Positions 17,258-25,113 of a DNA stretch of 64,000 bases are shown here, piece after piece. Source of the stretch: Archangium gephyra. GTDB taxonomy: Bacteria > Myxococcota > Myxococcia > Myxococcales > Myxococcaceae. Where the stretch lies: the NCBI RefSeq assembly GCF_001027285.1, contig NZ_CP011509.1, positions 9,820,501 to 9,884,500 of the forward strand, written 5' to 3'. The notes under the pieces are model-generated. The model saw only the letters and a list, made by a program, of their open reading frames with translations. It did no database searches and was not told the origin of the DNA. Position 1 is the first letter of the stretch, and each line of letters starts with the position of its first letter. A program made the translations under genes and the position numbers.

Positions 17258-18178
17258 TCACATCTTCTTCTCGCCCACGTCGGCGCTCTTGCCGCTGAAG
17301 ATCGCGCCGTAGTCGAGGACGAGGCTGATCTGCCCCTGCCACTGGCCCTGCGTGAACATCAGATCGCTGTTGTTGACCTGGACCTCCTTGCCCCACCCCG
17401 CCATCGCGGTCACCGAGCCGTAGCTGAAGACGGGCAGGGTCCAGCTGAGGTACGCGCCGTAGTCGAGCGGCACCCAGAAGCCGTTCCGGAACGGCTGCGA
17501 CTTCGCCATCAGGAGCATGCTCACGATGTCGAAGCCCGCGGTCGCCCGGAGCGCCAGTCCTCCCGCCCAATGCGGGGAGATCATGAAGCCGAGGTTGATC
17601 GGTAGCCGGAGGAAGATGTCGTCAGAGCCGGGGACGGACGCCTCCGAATAGAAGCCGACCGATGGCCGGGTGCCACCTCCGAAGTACAGCCCCTGCAGCG
17701 GGGTCTCGTCCCAGCCGGAGAGCATCAGGCCCGCCTCACCGAAGCTCGGGACCTGTCCCTCCGCGCCCGGCTGGAAGCCGCGGTACTCGTTCACGGTGCT
17801 CCACTTCACGAAGACGCCGCATGGGTAGCCGCCGAACTCCCCGGGCGCCGTCACGCGATACTTGTAGGTGAGGATGCCGAACTCGCGGTTGCGCTCCGCC
17901 TGCTTGCGCCGCCCCTCGGCGGAGGCCATCGCGTCGCCCGCGGTCATCAACGAGGCACACACCGCGCCGGTCGAGTCGAGCAACGCGACCTCCTGCGTGT
18001 CCGCCTGGACCCTTCGCTGGGAGAAGTCGAAGGGCTGGCCCTCGGGGTTCTCGTCGGGATCGATGTTGGCCGCCTCCGCCGACATGACGCCGCGGCTGTA
18101 GACGATGTGGCTGCAACCGCTCAGCGCCACGCAGAGGACGACGGCCAGCGGGAGGACACGACGGGACGGCAGGGGCAT
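17258..18178 (-). CDS. Lipoprotein of unknown function (paralogue-like of the next gene)
   Basis: A 306-aa lipoprotein (lipobox LSGC in MPLPSRRVLPLAVVLCVALSGCS). After the signal comes VYSRGVMSAEAANIDPDENP, then a helical A/E/R-rich stretch, then a long beta-rich region with alternating glycines and aromatics (GVFVKWSTVNEY, PSVGFYSEASVPGSDDIFLR, NLGFMISPHWAGG) suggesting a small outer-membrane-associated barrel or beta-sandwich. Its architecture parallels the gene upstream at 18215-19108, suggesting an old duplication. It is the last gene of the operon starting with the response regulator at 21382. Confidence 0.65.
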   Translation of the reverse strand: MPLPSRRVLPLAVVLCVALSGCSHIVYSRGVMSAEAANIDPDENPEGQPFDFSQRRVQADTQEVALLDSTGAVCASLMTAGDAMASAEGRRKQAERNREFGILTYKYRVTAPGEFGGYPCGVFVKWSTVNEYRGFQPGAEGQVPSFGEAGLMLSGWDETPLQGLYFGGGTRPSVGFYSEASVPGSDDIFLRLPINLGFMISPHWAGGLALRATAGFDIVSMLLMAKSQPFRNGFWVPLDYGAYLSWTLPVFSYGSVTAMAGWGKEVQVNNSDLMFTQGQWQGQISLVLDYGAIFSGKSADVGEKKM

Positions 18179-18214
18179 GACGTGCTCCTGGGGAGAGACG
18201 AGCTGTGAAGGGGG

Positions 18215-19108
18215 TCAGGGATTGCCAGGCGCCGGCATCAGCGACTCGAGGCTGACGACGGCGTTGACGCCGAAGCGCGTGGAGAAGCCGCCACGGAATG
18301 GGAGATCCAGCCAGAGCGGGGAGCCGTAGACGAAGTCACCCACCACGGTGAGCGGCTTCCAGGGCGTCGCCCACGCCGCCTCCAGGCCGCCGTACCAGGC
18401 CAGCCGGGGGGAGCCCAACAGCAGCCCCAGCAGCGGTGACACCACTCCGACGTGCAGCTTCCCGGTCAGGCCGACATTGCCCGGGAGCCGCACGCCGACC
18501 TTCCCGTTCGCGAAGACGTCCAGCCCGAGGTAGTCGTGCTCGAAGCCGATCCCCGCCTGCTCATCGAGGGACCAGCTCTCCAGCAGCATCGAGGCGCCGA
18601 CGGACGCCATCACCGGCAGCCCCTCCGGGTCCCACACGAGGGGCTCTCCCCCCACGTCAAAGGCGAAGTAGTCCCCGCGCTCGAACCGGGACCCCCCGGC
18701 GCCGGTGAACGTCGTGCTCGCTGGTCCGAGGCCCAGCCGCACATCCGCGGTGATCCGCGGGCCCGGGAGGATCTCGTAGGGCTTGTAGGAGTACTCGACG
18801 ACGTCGCCGCTCTTCGCGCCCGCCGCGATGGCCTGGTCGATCGCCGCGTCGCGCGCCGCCGACTGGCGTCCGATGTTCACCAGCCCCGCGAGCAGGATGC
18901 CGCTCGTGTCCACCAATCGGAACTGGTGGTACGTGCGGGAGTAGTCGACTTGGCGCGTGTACTCGAGCGGCGAGTTCTCCGGCGAGGTGTCCACCCTCGC
19001 CGCCGCGACCCCGGCGCCGTATCCGACGCTGACGCAGCCGGAGGAGAGCACACCGACGGCGACGAGCAGCGCCAGCGCTCGCATCGAGCCCACACGCGCG
19101 GCCGCCAT
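18215..19108 (-). CDS. Lipoprotein of unknown function
   Basis: A 297-aa lipoprotein. The lipobox SSGC follows a hydrophobic signal ([20 protein letters not shown]; the internal Met nine residues in may be the true start). The mature part carries SRTYHQFRLVDTSGILLAGL, comparable with QEVALLDSTGAVCASLM of the downstream gene, then a helix and a Gly/aromatic-rich beta region ending SRFGVNAVVSLESL-like. No catalytic motif is visible. The start lies two bases from the stop of the small lipoprotein gene upstream and 36 bases separate it from the next gene, so all are likely co-transcribed. Confidence 0.65.
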   Translation of the reverse strand: MAAARVGSMRALALLVAVGVLSSGCVSVGYGAGVAAARVDTSPENSPLEYTRQVDYSRTYHQFRLVDTSGILLAGLVNIGRQSAARDAAIDQAIAAGAKSGDVVEYSYKPYEILPGPRITADVRLGLGPASTTFTGAGGSRFERGDYFAFDVGGEPLVWDPEGLPVMASVGASMLLESWSLDEQAGIGFEHDYLGLDVFANGKVGVRLPGNVGLTGKLHVGVVSPLLGLLLGSPRLAWYGGLEAAWATPWKPLTVVGDFVYGSPLWLDLPFRGGFSTRFGVNAVVSLESLMPAPGNP

Positions 19109-19109
19109 G

Positions 19110-19484
19110 TCAGTTCACCGTGTAGACGGAGGCCAGGTTCGCGGCGACGTTGAGCTTTCCGCGGACCTCCGCGGTGCCGCTGCCGATGGCGATGCTCCAG
19201 CACCCGGGCGAGACGGTGAACTCGTACGTCTTCCCGTCCTCGATGCCCACGCGCGAAGGCAGCCGGTTCAGGCCATAGGTGGAGCTGTCACAGTCAGACA
19301 GCAGCACCGCGCCAAGCGTGTAGCCGCTCTTGTTGTCGATCACGATCTTGCCGGTCGGCCCGTTCGGATCGCGGACGAGGGGACCGCCCTGGATGTACGA
19401 CATGACCGCACCGCAGCCGGTGCTGCCGACGGACAGCGCGAGGACGGCACCCACGACGAGTCGCTTGAGAGAAGTGTCAGGCAT
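19110..19484 (-). CDS. Small lipoprotein of unknown function
   Basis: A 124-aa lipoprotein (signal MPDTSLKRLVVGAVLALSVG, lipobox STGC). The mature domain is a short beta-rich fold: KIVIDNKSGYTLGAVLLSDC, YEFTVSPGCWSIAIGSG, with two cysteines that could pair. No family recognised. It follows the histidine kinase gene after 33 bases and directly precedes the 297-aa lipoprotein gene, linking the lipoproteins to the two-component pair. Confidence 0.65.
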   Translation of the reverse strand: MPDTSLKRLVVGAVLALSVGSTGCGAVMSYIQGGPLVRDPNGPTGKIVIDNKSGYTLGAVLLSDCDSSTYGLNRLPSRVGIEDGKTYEFTVSPGCWSIAIGSGTAEVRGKLNVAANLASVYTVN

Positions 19485-19517
19485 GCGGCAGAGGTACCGC
19501 CGCAGGGCTCCATGCCG

Positions 19518-20747
19518 CTATTGCATGGACATGTTAGGCCGAAAGGTAGGTGTGGGAAGCCACGCCGACACCCGCGTCCCCTGGGACGACGACTCCACCC
19601 GCGCGGTGCCGCCCGCGCTCTCCACCCGCGCCCGGAAGTTCTTGAGGCCGCCCTCGCTCCGCTCGAGCGCGCCTTCGGCGAGCCCCCGGCCATCGTCCTC
19701 GACCAGGAAACGGATCCCGTCCGGCTCGCAGCGGAGCGTGACGCGGATCCGCCGGGGCTGCGCGTGGCGGGCGGCGTTGTGCACCAGCTCCTGAACGGCG
19801 CGCACCAGATCCAGCGCCACCTGACCATCGAACTCCACGCGCGGATCGGCGGCGGACGCCTCCACCACCACGTCGCGGTCGCCGCCGAGCTCACGGCACC
19901 GCTGGGCGAGCCGGGCCACCACGTCCTCCCAGGGACGCGCCGGCGCGCGCAACGCCCAGACCACGGTGCGGAGCTCGTCCATGCCTGAGCGGAGCCGCTC
20001 GAGCAACTGCCCCACGTCGCCCTGCATGGGAGACCCCTCGAGCCGCTGGTGGAGCGTCCGCGCCGTCCAGGTGAGGCTGGCCAGCTCGGTCCCGAGCCCG
20101 TCATGAAGGTCGCGCGAGATGCGGTGGCGCTCCTCTCGAAGGCGCAGCTCGGCCAGCTCGGCGCGGAGGCGGTCCCGCTCGTTGCGTGCCTCGGTGAGGC
20201 CGACGAACAGCCCCCGGAGCACGGTGGCCGCCACCACCACCACGCCGCCGATGACCGCGGAGAGCGCCGCCTTCGCGGGCTCCCCCTCGAGGAGGAACAG
20301 CAGCGCGAGCACCTGAGGCGCGACCACGAAGGCCAGGCCCTCGCTGACGCGTCCGCTGGGATCCACCGCCATGGTCAGGCACAGGCAGACGAGGAGCAGC
20401 CAGAACGGGCTGAGCGGGTTCCCCGACGCCCACACCAGGGACAGCAGCGTGAGCGCGGTGGTCCACGTCTCGAGGACACACAGCCTCCAGTAGGCCGGCG
20501 TGGCCCCTCGCCGCCAGAACACCACCGCCGCGGCGAGTGAGACGATCGCGAACACCCCCATCGCCCACGCGGTGTCGTGGAGCGTGACCTCGAGCCGCGC
20601 GGAGACGCCGGGGATGAGCGGCACCAGCGCCACCGCCAGCGCGCCCGCCATCAGCACCGCCACCGCGTGGGGCGCGCGCAGCTTGCGGTGCGCCTCCACC
20701 AACGGGCCACTGGAGGGCGGACCGCCAACGAGAAGGCTCAGCTTCAT
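19518..20747 (-). CDS. NarL-type sensor histidine kinase with multi-spanning membrane domain
   Basis: A 409-aa kinase. The N-terminal half (about residues 28-195) has five to six hydrophobic helices with no large periplasmic loop, so it likely senses membrane or intramembrane signals. A coiled coil (TEARNERDRLRAELAELRLR) leads to a HisKA_3 dimerisation domain with phospho-acceptor His in RHRISRDLHDGLGTELASL. The ATPase domain has N-box VQELVHNAARHA, G1 VEDDGRGL and G2 EGGLKNFRARVE. The start codon overlaps the stop of the response-regulator gene (ATGA), typical of a cognate pair. Confidence 0.9.
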   Translation of the reverse strand: MKLSLLVGGPPSSGPLVEAHRKLRAPHAVAVLMAGALAVALVPLIPGVSARLEVTLHDTAWAMGVFAIVSLAAAVVFWRRGATPAYWRLCVLETWTTALTLLSLVWASGNPLSPFWLLLVCLCLTMAVDPSGRVSEGLAFVVAPQVLALLFLLEGEPAKAALSAVIGGVVVVAATVLRGLFVGLTEARNERDRLRAELAELRLREERHRISRDLHDGLGTELASLTWTARTLHQRLEGSPMQGDVGQLLERLRSGMDELRTVVWALRAPARPWEDVVARLAQRCRELGGDRDVVVEASAADPRVEFDGQVALDLVRAVQELVHNAARHAQPRRIRVTLRCEPDGIRFLVEDDGRGLAEGALERSEGGLKNFRARVESAGGTARVESSSQGTRVSAWLPTPTFRPNMSMQ

Positions 20748-21382
20748 GGGACGAAGAGGCCCAGCCGGACGGCCGCGCTCACCGCCTCGGCCTTGGAGCT
20801 CACCGCGAGCTTGCGGTACGTGCTGCGGACGTGCGCCTGGATCGTGCTCAGGCTCACCTGCATCCGTGCCGCCGCCGCGTCATAGCTGGCGCCGTGGCAG
20901 AGCAGCACGAGCAGCTCGCGCTCGCGCGCGGTGAGCGGCTCCTGCTGGACCACCGGCGGAGCCCAGAAGCGCCGGACCACCTTCCGGGCCACCGCTGGCG
21001 TCATCGGCGCGCCACCCGCGGCCGCCTCGCGGATGGACCGGAGGAGCACCTCCGAGGTGGAGTCCTTCAGCAGGTATCCCTGCGCTCCGGCCTGCAGCGC
21101 GGGGAACAGGTGCTCGTCGTCGTCGAAGATGGTGAAGACGAGGCCGACGGCGGTGGGATGCGTCGACCTCAGCTCCGCCAGCACCTCCACGCCGGAGCGA
21201 TCCGGGAGGCCGAGATCCACCAGCGCACAGTCCACCGGCTTCTGGCGCTGAAGCCACGAGATCGCCTCGCCTCCGCGCGAGAAGGCACCGGCGATGCGCA
21301 TCCCGGACTCCGGCGCCTCGATCGCCTGCCGGACCGATGCGAGCAGGCTGGAGTCGTCTTCCACGACGACGACATTGAGCAT
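20744..21382 (-). CDS. NarL/LuxR-type response regulator
   Basis: A 212-aa regulator. The receiver domain (residues 1-120) has the acidic pocket VVVEDDSS and the phospho-acceptor Asp in DCALVDLGLPDRSG, a Thr/Ser switch in GLVFTIFDDD, and Lys in GYLLKDSTSE. The C-terminal LuxR helix-turn-helix reads LTARERELLVLLCHGASYDAAAARM then VSLSTIQAHVRSTYRKL. It is the first gene of the minus-strand operon with the kinase and three lipoproteins. The natural inference is that it controls this operon and perhaps envelope genes, but no operator can be pinned down. Confidence 0.92.
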   Translation of the reverse strand: MLNVVVVEDDSSLLASVRQAIEAPESGMRIAGAFSRGGEAISWLQRQKPVDCALVDLGLPDRSGVEVLAELRSTHPTAVGLVFTIFDDDEHLFPALQAGAQGYLLKDSTSEVLLRSIREAAAGGAPMTPAVARKVVRRFWAPPVVQQEPLTARERELLVLLCHGASYDAAAARMQVSLSTIQAHVRSTYRKLAVSSKAEAVSAAVRLGLFVP

Positions 21383-21556
21383 GGATGCAACTTTACAGCG
21401 AGTGCCTCGAATCGTGGCAATCCGCCCCCTCCCCCGTGCGCCTGGTGACGCGCCGCGGCGTGCTGGTGGGTCCCGCCGCCTCTCCGCCCCACCCCGGACG
21501 CAAGGCAGAGGAGTCGCGGGAAACCTGTACCGTCACGCCCAGGCGTGAACGCGTGC

Positions 21557-22498
21557 TCAACGGGCCTGAGCGACCTTCTTCACCGTCAGGAATGGCACTC
21601 TCACCCGATTCGTATACGCCAATCCCGCGAGCAGAATCAGTACTCCCCCCAGCGTCTGGATCGGACCCATGCTTTTCGCAAAAGCGAAGTAATCGACCAT
21701 CACCGCCACCAGTGGATAAGCGAAGCTGAGCACCGCGATGCTGGTGGTACGCGCTTTCGTGAAGGCCGTATAGAGGAGCACGTACATCAGCGTTGTGTGA
21801 AAAACCCCGAGCGTCAGCACGGAATAGAGCTCGACCGGAGAGCCTGGCAGATGCTGGAAGTCGGCCAGCAGCGAAAACACCAGCGCCCCGATGATCATGT
21901 GCGATGCGGCGATCGGCTCTGGCCGGATGGAACCCGACAACGTCTTGGTCAACAACGTGGTAGCCGCATACAGAACGGCAGCCACCAACGCACTCGCGAC
22001 GCCAAGCATATAAGAGGCACCGAGCCGCTCGCTGCCGGGTTCCGCGATCATCACCAAGCCCGCGAAGGCGACGAGCAGCCAGGCCACGCTGGAGGCGCTC
22101 GGCCGCTCCTTCAGGAACACGAAACCCGCCAGCAGCAGCAGGAAAGGCTGGAAGTGGTACACAACAGTGGTGACGCCGATGGACGTGAGCCGGTAGGCGG
22201 TAAAAAGAAAATACCAGTTGAATACCAGGGTCAGTCCGCCAGCAATCAGGGTACATTTCTGCCGGGTGCTCAGGCGAATCGCGCGGAAGAATCCTCTTTT
22301 CAGACAATAGACCACGAGGCCGGCACCACCGATCGTGCAGCGAAAGAAGACCACGTTCAACGGGCTCTGCTTCGAATTCACGACGAAATAGCCAATGGTG
22401 CCCGCGATCACCATCGAAATGAGCATGCAAAATTGTCCAACCCGGTCATCGGACCGCGCCAGCATCGCACCCTCGGCTACGTTTTGGGTATTGCTCAT
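21557..22498 (-). CDS. EamA/DMT-family transporter, putative amino-acid exporter
   Basis: A 313-aa membrane protein with ten hydrophobic helices in two EamA repeats (first about residues 20-150, second about 165-300), including the conserved VVFFRCTIGG-type and LASALVAAVLYA-type segments. Its start overlaps the stop of the 2OG-Fe dioxygenase gene by four bases (ATGA). DMT exporters of RhtA type are known to be co-transcribed with amino-acid dioxygenases such as L-isoleucine dioxygenase in Bacillus thuringiensis, so export of a hydroxylated amino acid is the best guess. It is third and last in its operon. GC content is lower than in neighbouring genes. Confidence 0.85.
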   Translation of the reverse strand: MSNTQNVAEGAMLARSDDRVGQFCMLISMVIAGTIGYFVVNSKQSPLNVVFFRCTIGGAGLVVYCLKRGFFRAIRLSTRQKCTLIAGGLTLVFNWYFLFTAYRLTSIGVTTVVYHFQPFLLLLAGFVFLKERPSASSVAWLLVAFAGLVMIAEPGSERLGASYMLGVASALVAAVLYAATTLLTKTLSGSIRPEPIAASHMIIGALVFSLLADFQHLPGSPVELYSVLTLGVFHTTLMYVLLYTAFTKARTTSIAVLSFAYPLVAVMVDYFAFAKSMGPIQTLGGVLILLAGLAYTNRVRVPFLTVKKVAQAR

Positions 22499-23178
22499 CG
22501 CTGTTGCTCTTTCGCTTCGAGGTTGATCAACATGACGTCCCGATACGCGATGCCATCGGTTGAGCCCAAAGGCGTGACCGCATGCTTCTTTGTCTTGTCC
22601 ACGATCAGCGTGTCGAATGGCCGGGCGAGACGCAGCACGTTGGTTGGCTTGTTGTCCATGCCCGAAATCACACTATCGGCACCAATCGCATTCCGCGTCA
22701 GTTGAATGAGATGAATGAAGACGAGCGGCTCATCATCGAGATGCAACCAGATGGGGGAACTGTAGGAAGCGCCGCCCCTGGGTGCTTTGTAGCGGATGAA
22801 GTGAACGCTGATATTCAGGTTGGCGGTCTCCGTCCTGTCGCAGTACTCATCGAGGTAGTGCTGATTCTTATAGAGAATGGACTGGAAGACGTTGCTGGAG
22901 AGCAACTCATCTCCGATCCTCGGAAAGACACGCACCTTTCCACCATCGGTGTCGTTGGCCGAGTAGGACTGGAAGTAGGTCTGGTTGCTGTTCTTGGAGA
23001 ATTGATGGGTTGAGCGGTTGTACACGATCTTGATCATGCCCCGGTCCCTGACGCTCGAATACGGATCCGGCTGGATCTGGCTCTCGAAGTACGACAGGAA
23101 ACGGGCATGGTCCTTTTCCGTCAGCCCCTCCATGTAGTGACTGCCCGGCACGAACTTGTAGCCATCAACAATGTTCAT
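22495..23178 (-). CDS. 2OG-Fe dioxygenase (PF10014-like, amino-acid hydroxylase type)
   Basis: A 227-aa soluble enzyme. The iron-binding facial triad is readable: His and Asp in SPIWLHLDDEPLVFIHL, the distal His in DKTKKHAVTPLG, followed by the 2-oxoglutarate-binding Arg in YRDVMLINL. The RNAIGADS segment matches the family's 'NxxGG/A' turn. PF10014 includes L-isoleucine 4-hydroxylase and related free-amino-acid hydroxylases, so a free amino acid is the likely substrate. It sits between a membrane desaturase and a DMT exporter with a 4-base overlap to the latter. Codon usage is more AT-tolerant than in surrounding genes, suggesting transfer. Confidence 0.78.
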   Translation of the reverse strand: MNIVDGYKFVPGSHYMEGLTEKDHARFLSYFESQIQPDPYSSVRDRGMIKIVYNRSTHQFSKNSNQTYFQSYSANDTDGGKVRVFPRIGDELLSSNVFQSILYKNQHYLDEYCDRTETANLNISVHFIRYKAPRGGASYSSPIWLHLDDEPLVFIHLIQLTRNAIGADSVISGMDNKPTNVLRLARPFDTLIVDKTKKHAVTPLGSTDGIAYRDVMLINLEAKEQQR

Positions 23179-23201
23179 ATGAGTCTCCAGAGACGGTGTG
23201 A

Positions 23202-24359
23202 TCAGTTGAGCCGGTAGGACAAAGACAGCGATTCACTGCTTTCGAGCGTGGGAGCGTCACTGATTCGCTGCAACACTTCATCCAGCACGTGATGGAGGCC
23301 CCAGACGTCCCTGTAGCTGTAGCGTCCCTGTGCCTTCTCGTGCTGCACTTGCTTTTCACGTAACTGAATCGCATTCGGCCAGTCGCGGTGGGAGCCGAAG
23401 CGGTGATGCCAGTCATGGACAATCAAGGAACCCTGCACAACCAGTAGCCGTGCCGGCAGATGAAGGAGCAGGTGGACGGCAATCCATTTCGCCCATGCGG
23501 TGGCACAGGTGAGGCCTCGCAGGCCAGCTGGTGGAAGTGGGCTGCCGCAAAACCTGCCGTAGGCATTGTTGAAGTGAGAATCCTTGATGGATTCGCCGTC
23601 ATTGCGAAGCACCCACGCATGCTCGGTCACCAGATGCAAGAGTGAACATATCTGGTAAAGGACGGTGGTGGGTAGGACGATGGCCACAATGAAAACCAGC
23701 GCACCAAGCGCATGCGCGGCCCATCCAAGGAACGAGAGCCACCCCAGGGACATCAAGAGCCGGTAGGTGGGCACGTCGACCAGATTGGACTTCAGCCGGT
23801 TCCAGAGGAACTTCAAATGGAAGACGGGGTTCAAGCACTGCCAGAGGAGCAGCCATTTCATTCGCAAAACGGGTGTTCCTGGCCGCAGTCCGAGCATGTA
23901 GATGGCCGCGAGATCCTTATCCAGAAGTGTCGAGAAATCACGTCCGTGGTGCTCGTAGACATGAAATCTCCGATAGGTGTCATAGGGCTGCACCAGGGTC
24001 ATGGTCGACAGGAGCTCGGCCAATATCCTGTTGGCATTGGCCGAGCGGAAAACCGCATGATGCACGGCATGATGAATGATTGTCGCCACGACATAGCGAG
24101 CACCGGCGACCGTGAACGTGATGCTGAAGAGCAGCCAGCCAGCCCAACCGCTGCCAGTCAGGAGTGAGATCGACGCCAGCGTGCCGCCGATGAACCACAA
24201 CAAGGACCAACTCAACGACTCGACTGGATTGACTCTCCGAGCGGCTGGCTCATCAGCGAGTTCCTTGCCGGTCAGCCAGGTCCAAAACCGTTGAAAAGGC
24301 AGACGTTTATAACTTGCCCGGATGGCCTGCGACCGTTCGAGGTCTTGGCGGAGACTCAT
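23202..24359 (-). CDS. Membrane fatty-acid-desaturase-type di-iron enzyme
   Basis: A 385-aa integral membrane enzyme. The three histidine boxes are HHAVHH (about residue 95), HVYEHHGRDF (about 132) and VHDWHHRFG (about 315), plus HLVTEHAWVL, with two pairs of membrane helices between them, as in FA_desaturase proteins (desaturases, hydroxylases, ketolases). The substrate is not readable. It is the first gene of a three-gene operon with a 2OG-Fe amino-acid hydroxylase and an exporter, so the substrate may be an amino acid or amino-acid-derived lipid rather than a bulk membrane fatty acid; that is inference. Confidence 0.82.
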   Translation of the reverse strand: MSLRQDLERSQAIRASYKRLPFQRFWTWLTGKELADEPAARRVNPVESLSWSLLWFIGGTLASISLLTGSGWAGWLLFSITFTVAGARYVVATIIHHAVHHAVFRSANANRILAELLSTMTLVQPYDTYRRFHVYEHHGRDFSTLLDKDLAAIYMLGLRPGTPVLRMKWLLLWQCLNPVFHLKFLWNRLKSNLVDVPTYRLLMSLGWLSFLGWAAHALGALVFIVAIVLPTTVLYQICSLLHLVTEHAWVLRNDGESIKDSHFNNAYGRFCGSPLPPAGLRGLTCATAWAKWIAVHLLLHLPARLLVVQGSLIVHDWHHRFGSHRDWPNAIQLREKQVQHEKAQGRYSYRDVWGLHHVLDEVLQRISDAPTLESSESLSLSYRLN

Positions 24360-25113
24360 GGTGATTTCCCGTAATGGTTGGCCTCTGGGAGACTTCTTCC
24401 CCTGCGCCGCCCCCGGCGAACGTCATCCGTTCTTTTCAAGGCGTGCGGAAGGAATCTGATCCAAGGCCAGAGGGAACCTCAATCAGTTCGATAAAATACC
24501 GGGTTGAGGAAGGTCTGACTATTGCCCCAACGTGCTGGGGCTCGTCGCGTACAGAACCAAGAGCAATCAATTGCTGAGTTGGGGTAACATGAGCTGATTC
24601 TTTCAGCCTGAAAGACACTCATTTTCTCACCCAGCGCGAACAATCAGCGCAGCAACCCAGCTTCGGTCCAATCGCAGCGTCCGCTGCTTGAGGCTTTCGG
24701 GAATATCTGGCCCCAACGCGACGGCCACATAAGGCCGCGTGGTGTTGAGGCTCGAGCAGCCACAGTCAAACAGGCCCCCCTGTCTCCCCCCTCTTGGAGG
24801 GAGGCCTGGGCAGGCGTGTGCACCATGGGGGCGACTGCAGAGTCCGGGCGGGCAGGGCCTGACGAGCGTCTCGTACCCGTCCAGGAGTTCCGAGTACCCG
24901 GCTGCGGCGGGGCGCGGCCTCGTCGCGCTCCCGCTTGGCCTGCTCAATCACCGGTCCGGGCTTGAACCTCCCGCTCCGTCTGCAAGGGAGCTCGGGGACT
25001 TCGCCCGGACACGAGCCACGCACTCCACCCCTGTCATGTCTTCATTTCGGCTGACTGCTTGAGTCAGTCTTTCGCGACAATTCCGTGGACACTCACCGTA
25101 CTCCGCTGGCCGG
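24360..25113. other. 754-base gap: promoter region plus decayed coding remnants
   Basis: The left third (24360-24620) is AT-richer upstream sequence of the desaturase operon. From about 24627 to 25030 the minus strand has protein-like pieces in two frames: RRSGRFKPGPVIEQAKRERD in one, then GYSELLDGYETLVRPCPPGL and RPYVAVALGPDIPESLKQRT in another. Together they look like one frameshifted, decayed gene of unknown family. No intact open frame, RNA gene or insertion-sequence end was recognised. Confidence 0.35.

Noticed and set aside
24436-24618. 60-codon minus-strand frame upstream of the desaturase
   Set aside because: GTG start without ribosome-binding site and no recognisable features.
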